Program-made: the position numbers and the translations under genes
Assembly: GCA_049325275.1 (NCBI GenBank)
Contig: JBMOLU010000084.1
Span: forward strand, 248,001 to 312,000
Origin: CAIQJJ01 sp049325275
GTDB lineage: Bacteria; Chloroflexota; Anaerolineae; Anaerolineales; UBA4823
Length of the DNA stretch: 64,000 nucleotides
Direction: 5' to 3'
Notes under the pieces: model-generated
What the model was told of the DNA's origin: nothing
Database searches by the model: none
The model's input: the letters and a program-made list of their open reading frames with translations, nothing else
Shown here: positions 60,682 to 64,000 of the stretch, piece after piece
Numbering within the stretch: the first letter of the stretch is position 1
How the letters are laid out: every line of letters begins with the position of its first letter

Positions 60682-60741
60682 TCTTATCATCATAACCCTT
60701 ATTCAATCAAGGCCAAAAGAAGCAATTTTTGGGTCTTCCGA

Positions 60742-60761
60742 GTTTAGCGTGAAGAATTCCC
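60742..60761 (+). repeat. Short dispersed sequence, copy 2
   Basis: GTTTAGCGTGAAGAATTCCC matches 41436-41454 (opposite strand) apart from one extra T. It lies in the 201-nt gap upstream of the Fur-family gene and downstream of the pseudouridine synthase gene. The rest of this gap shows nothing recognised apart from the operator. Confidence 0.4.
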
Positions 60762-60846
60762 GCACCGCCAAACGCAGCAGTTGGCAGCGAATGCCTTCCT
60801 GAAAAAGTCAACTTGCGTTTTTGGGGAAAGACTCGATGGCCAGTCC

Positions 60847-61572
60847 CTAACTTGCACGAGACGAAAGTTTGCAGGTTCTCTCTCTTAGCTCCGCCAGTGC
60901 GCCTGCAAAGTCATCAGGGTACGGTGCTTCGACGGCCAACCTTTTCCCGTGCACCGGGTGCGTAACCGTCAGCGCGCAGGCGTGCAACGCCACACGGGCG
61001 ATCGGCCAGTCTTCGGGCAGGATTTTACACCCGTAGAGCGCATCGGCCACAAGCGGTAACCCGGCAACGAAGCCTAAGTGAGCACGGATCTGATGCGTAC
61101 GCCCGGTGGTCGGGCGCGCTTCGATCAGCGTGTAAGCGCCAAGGCGTTCGAGCACGCGGGCATGGGTCACGGCAGGTTTGCCACCTGCCTTCGGGACCGT
61201 GCGGTGGCGGCGGTCGCCGTTGGGCTGCAAAGGCGCATCGATGGCGCGCACATCCCATTGCGGGGAACCCACCACCAGGGCATGGTAGACCTTCACCACC
61301 TGGTGCTGATCGAACTGTTGGTTGAGCGCCCGGTGAACGCCCGCCGTGCGCGCCAGGAGCAGCACGCCCGAAGTGTCTTTATCCAGGCGGTGAACGATCC
61401 ACAGGCGGCCGAACGCCGCTTCCAGCAAGCTTTTGACATGCAGGGCGGTTTTGTCGTAACCATCGGGCAGGGTCGGCAGGCCGGCGGGTTTGTGAATCGC
61501 CAGCAGCCATTCGTCCTGCCACAGGACAGGAACAGGATCGAGTGTCGCAGATCGAATCTCGCCGGCAGCCAT
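60847..61572 (-). CDS. RluA-family pseudouridine synthase
   Basis: The 241-residue product has the catalytic motif VHRLDKDTSGVLLLA with the essential Asp, and the later RTHQIRAHL. There is no S4 domain; the length is close to short RluA or TruC members. It converts uridine to pseudouridine in rRNA or tRNA; the target site is unknown. It begins 15 nt after the MFS stop and may be co-transcribed with it. Confidence 0.93.
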   Translation of the reverse strand: MAAGEIRSATLDPVPVLWQDEWLLAIHKPAGLPTLPDGYDKTALHVKSLLEAAFGRLWIVHRLDKDTSGVLLLARTAGVHRALNQQFDQHQVVKVYHALVVGSPQWDVRAIDAPLQPNGDRRHRTVPKAGGKPAVTHARVLERLGAYTLIEARPTTGRTHQIRAHLGFVAGLPLVADALYGCKILPEDWPIARVALHACALTVTHPVHGKRLAVEAPYPDDFAGALAELRERTCKLSSRAS

Positions 61573-61587
61573 GGAGAGCCTGCCCCT

Positions 61588-62874
61588 TCAATGCTCGAGC
61601 GCGGCGGCTGCGATCGCTTCACCGCGCGTGACCCCCCACATCATCACCCCTGCCAGGAAAAACAAGATCGCCGCACTGATCATGACCGCATTGTAGTCGT
61701 TGCCTGCCAGCTTGATCACCCACGCATTCACATTCGGGCCGGCAATTGCGGCAAGCGTCGAAAACAGGTAGTAAAGCCCCGTGTACGTGCCGATGCGGGC
61801 GGTTTCCGTCATATCGACGACCATGGGCAGCGAATTAATGTTAATGCAGGCCCAGCCGATCCCGCCGGCCACCATCAGCAAACCGATCAGCGGCAAAACG
61901 GATGCCGCACCTTCGGCCGGGACAATGCCCAACATTGGCAAAGGAAACAACGGCTGCACCAGGACTTCCACCGGCACGAAGAATAACAGCAGCAAAACCA
62001 GCGCCATGATGCTGATACCCGCCAAAATCGTGCGGCGGCGGCCAAACTTTGCGCCGATGTAGCCCGACGGTAGGGCAAAAAGGACGAAGTTTAGCGAAAG
62101 GATGCCCAACAGGCGCGCGCCGTTGGACTCGCCGATGCCGAGGTGATTTTTGGCGTACAGGCTGAAGAACGCCTCGACGGCGTTGTAGCCTACGAACCAG
62201 CAAAAAATCGCCAGCAGGATGCGTAGGGCGCTCTTGTTCGCATCGCCGGCAACTTCGATCAGCCCGGCGATTAAGCTTGGATCTTTCTCCGCCGGGGGAT
62301 AATCTCGAGGCTCGCGGATAAACAGCAACACCAGCAGCGAGGAGGCGATCACCAGCACCGAGCCCAGCCAAAATGGGAAGGCCGGATTCATATCATAGAG
62401 AGAAGCCCCACCCAGGAAAGCAATGATCGAACCAAGCCCACCCATCAAATTGATGACGCCGTTGGCCTGCGAACGCAATGGTGAGGGCGTAATGTCGGGC
62501 ATCAAGGCCACCACGGGCGTACGCCAGAAGGCCATGCTGATCAGCAATGTAGACGTGCAGGCGACAAAGAGCGGCAAAACATGGGCCAGGGGCAGCAACC
62601 CAAAAGCCACCGCACCGATCGGTGCGCCGATCAGGATGAAAGGCAGGCGGCGCCCAAGCGGCGTGCGGAGACGGTCTGACCAGGCCCCAACCGGCGGCTG
62701 GATCAACAGGGCGGCGATATTATCCAGCGTCATGAAGAAGCCGACCCAAAGCACGTCCAGGCCAAACTTCTCCGACAGAAAAACCGGCACGAAGGCATTG
62801 TAAACGGCCCAAATGACCGACACACCGAAGAAGCCAAAGCCTAGCAAAAAAGTTTTCCCGTAGTTGAGGCGCAT
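61588..62874 (-). CDS. Major facilitator superfamily transporter
   Basis: The 428-residue product has twelve predicted membrane helices in two halves. The loop between helices 2 and 3 reads GAWSDRLRTPLGRRLP, as in the glycoside-pentoside-hexuronide/SLC45-like MFS group. A second similar loop is AKFGRRRTILAG. AGGAG lies 5 nt before the ATG at 62874; a longer frame to 62961 overlaps trmD and is not preferred. The substrate, perhaps a sugar, is not certain. Confidence 0.88.
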   Translation of the reverse strand: MRLNYGKTFLLGFGFFGVSVIWAVYNAFVPVFLSEKFGLDVLWVGFFMTLDNIAALLIQPPVGAWSDRLRTPLGRRLPFILIGAPIGAVAFGLLPLAHVLPLFVACTSTLLISMAFWRTPVVALMPDITPSPLRSQANGVINLMGGLGSIIAFLGGASLYDMNPAFPFWLGSVLVIASSLLVLLFIREPRDYPPAEKDPSLIAGLIEVAGDANKSALRILLAIFCWFVGYNAVEAFFSLYAKNHLGIGESNGARLLGILSLNFVLFALPSGYIGAKFGRRRTILAGISIMALVLLLLFFVPVEVLVQPLFPLPMLGIVPAEGAASVLPLIGLLMVAGGIGWACININSLPMVVDMTETARIGTYTGLYYLFSTLAAIAGPNVNAWVIKLAGNDYNAVMISAAILFFLAGVMMWGVTRGEAIAAAALEH

Positions 62875-62917
62875 AGGAACTCCTGATCGTGAAACAAGCA
62901 GGGGCCTGTTTCGTTGC

Positions 62918-63646
62918 TTACTGATCCACCTGCCTGGCAGCCAAGGCCCGCTCGGCATCACTCAACAAGGCCTTTTCGAGCAGATCGGGCCTTTGCTGAA
63001 GGGTACGCAATAGAGATTGCTCGCGCCGCCAGCGGGCAATCTTGCCGTGATCGCCGGAGAGCAGCACATCGGGCACGGCCCAGCCACGAAACTCAGGCGG
63101 GCGTGTGTAGTGCGGATATTCAAGCAGGCCAGAGGCGTGGCTGTCATCCTCGGCCCCGGTCGGATCGCCCAAAGCACCGGGGATCAGGCGCGTGATTGCA
63201 TCCAGCAACACCAGCGCGGGCAATTCGCCCCCCGAAAGAACATAATCGCCAATCGAAATTTGATCGGTTACCAGGTGCTGGCGAATACGTTCGTCTACCC
63301 CCTCATAACGCCCACATAGAAACGCCAAACGGGGATGTTGGGCCAACTCGGCGGCCACCCGGTGGTTGAAAACCCGTCCCTGTGGAGACATCAAAACCAC
63401 CGGGCATACCGGCGGCTTACCGAGCACACCCTCGATTGCTGCAAAGACCGGCTCGACCTTCATCACCATCCCTCCCCCACCGCCGTAAGGCATGTCATCG
63501 GTGGTACGGTGGCGGTCGGTCGTCCAATCGCGGATGTTGTGCAGTTTAACTTGGATCAGATCATTCTGCCGGGCGCGCTGTACGATGCTGGTCTGCAAAT
63601 AAGGTTCAAAGACCTCGGGAAAAAGAGTAAAAATATCGAAACGCAT
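62918..63646 (-). CDS. trmD: tRNA (guanine-N1-)-methyltransferase
   Basis: The 242-residue product has the SPOUT/TrmD motifs MRFDIFTLFPEVFEPYL, MPYGGGGGMVMK, LCGRYEGVDER and IGDYVLSGGELPALVL. It methylates G37 of tRNAs with a G36-G37 sequence, keeping the reading frame. The usual neighbours (rpsP, rimM, rplS) are not next to it here. No ribosome site is visible before the ATG. The MFS gene begins 43 nt after its stop. Confidence 0.96.
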   Translation of the reverse strand: MRFDIFTLFPEVFEPYLQTSIVQRARQNDLIQVKLHNIRDWTTDRHRTTDDMPYGGGGGMVMKVEPVFAAIEGVLGKPPVCPVVLMSPQGRVFNHRVAAELAQHPRLAFLCGRYEGVDERIRQHLVTDQISIGDYVLSGGELPALVLLDAITRLIPGALGDPTGAEDDSHASGLLEYPHYTRPPEFRGWAVPDVLLSGDHGKIARWRREQSLLRTLQQRPDLLEKALLSDAERALAARQVDQ

Positions 63647-63686
63647 GCGGTGATTCTAGCCGCAACCCAAAGGAGATGCAAGCTAA

Positions 63687-64000
63687 TCATGGGCTGGTGG
63701 AAACACCATTGCGCACGATCGGCAAATAATTCCTGGTACTTAACGGAGAATTTGCAGCCGGCTTGGGGTGCGCCGCAAAGAATTCCCATATTAGCGGCGA
63801 GGCCGCAATCGTGTCCGTGCCAGGCTGTTCGCGGGCATCTCCAGGCCAGGAATGATCACCGCCTACGATCGTGTATAGCTCTAAATCGGTAAAATCGACG
63901 CACTCCATCCATACATCGTGATAAATATCTTCAAACGTACTTCGGATCGGCTCCGGGTTGCAGGCGTTAAGTGAGGCCCAGGCCTCAACAGAAACGAGGG
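63687..64000 (-). CDS. Secreted esterase of the LpqC/PHB-depolymerase type (partial, C-terminal)
   Basis: The minus-strand frame is open from the right edge to a stop at 63687 (about 104 residues). It shows SVEAWASLNAC, a typical segment before the catalytic Asp region. The conserved His region follows (VGGDHSWPGD), then the closing SPLIWEFFAAHPKP of LpqC/feruloyl-esterase-like alpha/beta hydrolases. After the fold comes a short linker ending NYLPIVRNGV, like the tail of the surface protein at 45122. The N-terminal half, with the nucleophile Ser, lies outside the window. It probably cleaves polyester or phenolic ester bonds outside the cell. Confidence 0.8.
   Translation of the reverse strand, partial: LVSVEAWASLNACNPEPIRSTFEDIYHDVWMECVDFTDLELYTIVGGDHSWPGDAREQPGTDTIAASPLIWEFFAAHPKPAANSPLSTRNYLPIVRNGVSTSP

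Noticed and set aside
1..64000. tRNA genes, CRISPR arrays, phage or transposase genes
   Set aside because: I looked through each intergenic gap and saw no cloverleaf with TTC-like arms, no regular spaced repeats, and no integrase or transposase reading frames.

Overview
The window is bacterial, GC-rich and densely coded on both strands. It most likely comes from a member of the Chloroflexota (Anaerolineae/Caldilineae/Ardenticatenia-like). The main reasons are an alternative complex III locus (pentaheme cytochrome, split ActB, NrfD-type ActC, DUF3341 ActD, monoheme ActE), a polyphosphate-glucokinase-type ROK kinase, large secreted proteins ending in a short LPIV/MPIV-R tail, GAF-rich orphan histidine kinases, and WYL and head-GIN-domain proteins. 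The class assignment is inference from gene content. I saw no rRNA, tRNA, CRISPR array or intact insertion sequence.

Layout. 1-2054 (minus): a PAS histidine kinase cut by the left edge and a MEDS-domain sensor. 2338-6461 (minus): a heterodimeric ABC exporter with one degenerate ATP site. 6554-8884 (minus): two short-chain dehydrogenases and a MarR regulator with its own operator. 8953-12851: a cysteine-rich YkgJ-like protein, a decayed ABC ATPase remnant, an NmrA-type oxidoreductase, a Tat-exported nitroreductase-like protein and a TetR regulator with a 45-bp near-perfect palindrome upstream. 12976-22376 (plus): OsmC, a membrane/head-GIN protein, an M24 peptidase, TsaD and two tandem paralogous sensor kinases. 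22505-30742 (plus): a methionine operon led by a SAM-I riboswitch (DinB-fold protein, MetH, a homocysteine methyltransferase/MTHFR fusion, and a translationally coupled membrane glycosyltransferase). 30950-32550: a GyrI-like protein divergent from a WYL regulator. 32554-33259: rpsU-infA. 33425-38041 (minus): a DHODH-like protein and pyruvate:ferredoxin oxidoreductase. 38347-41390 (plus): galT, degV and a 2-hydroxyacid dehydrogenase. 41518-44834: a cold-shock protein, a small membrane protein, RNase Z, a PilZ protein and a ROK kinase. 45122-49572 (minus): a 1045-residue surface protein and a solute-binding-fold protein with no signal peptide. 49817-56554 (minus): the alternative complex III operon plus a c-type cytochrome lipoprotein. 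56627-64000 (minus): a PIG-L deacetylase, a Co/Ni transporter (CbiMQO) behind a Fur-family gene, an RluA-type pseudouridine synthase, an MFS carrier, TrmD and the C-terminal part of a secreted LpqC/PHB-depolymerase-like esterase.

Physiology (inference). Alternative complex III moves electrons from quinol to cytochrome c, which points to respiration, while PFOR points to ferredoxin-linked or low-oxygen metabolism; a facultative lifestyle fits both. The methionine operon closes a B12-dependent methyl cycle. The Co/Ni uptake system, with a Fur-type regulator whose promoter holds a Nur-like palindrome, may supply the metal for B12 or nickel enzymes.

Less ordinary material includes the DinB-fold and glycosyltransferase genes inside the SAM-riboswitch operon, the DHODH-like protein without the usual active-site loop, the separate ActB1/ActB2 genes with an extra cysteine set, a roughly 90-bp dispersed repeat present twice, and several long perfect intergenic hairpins.
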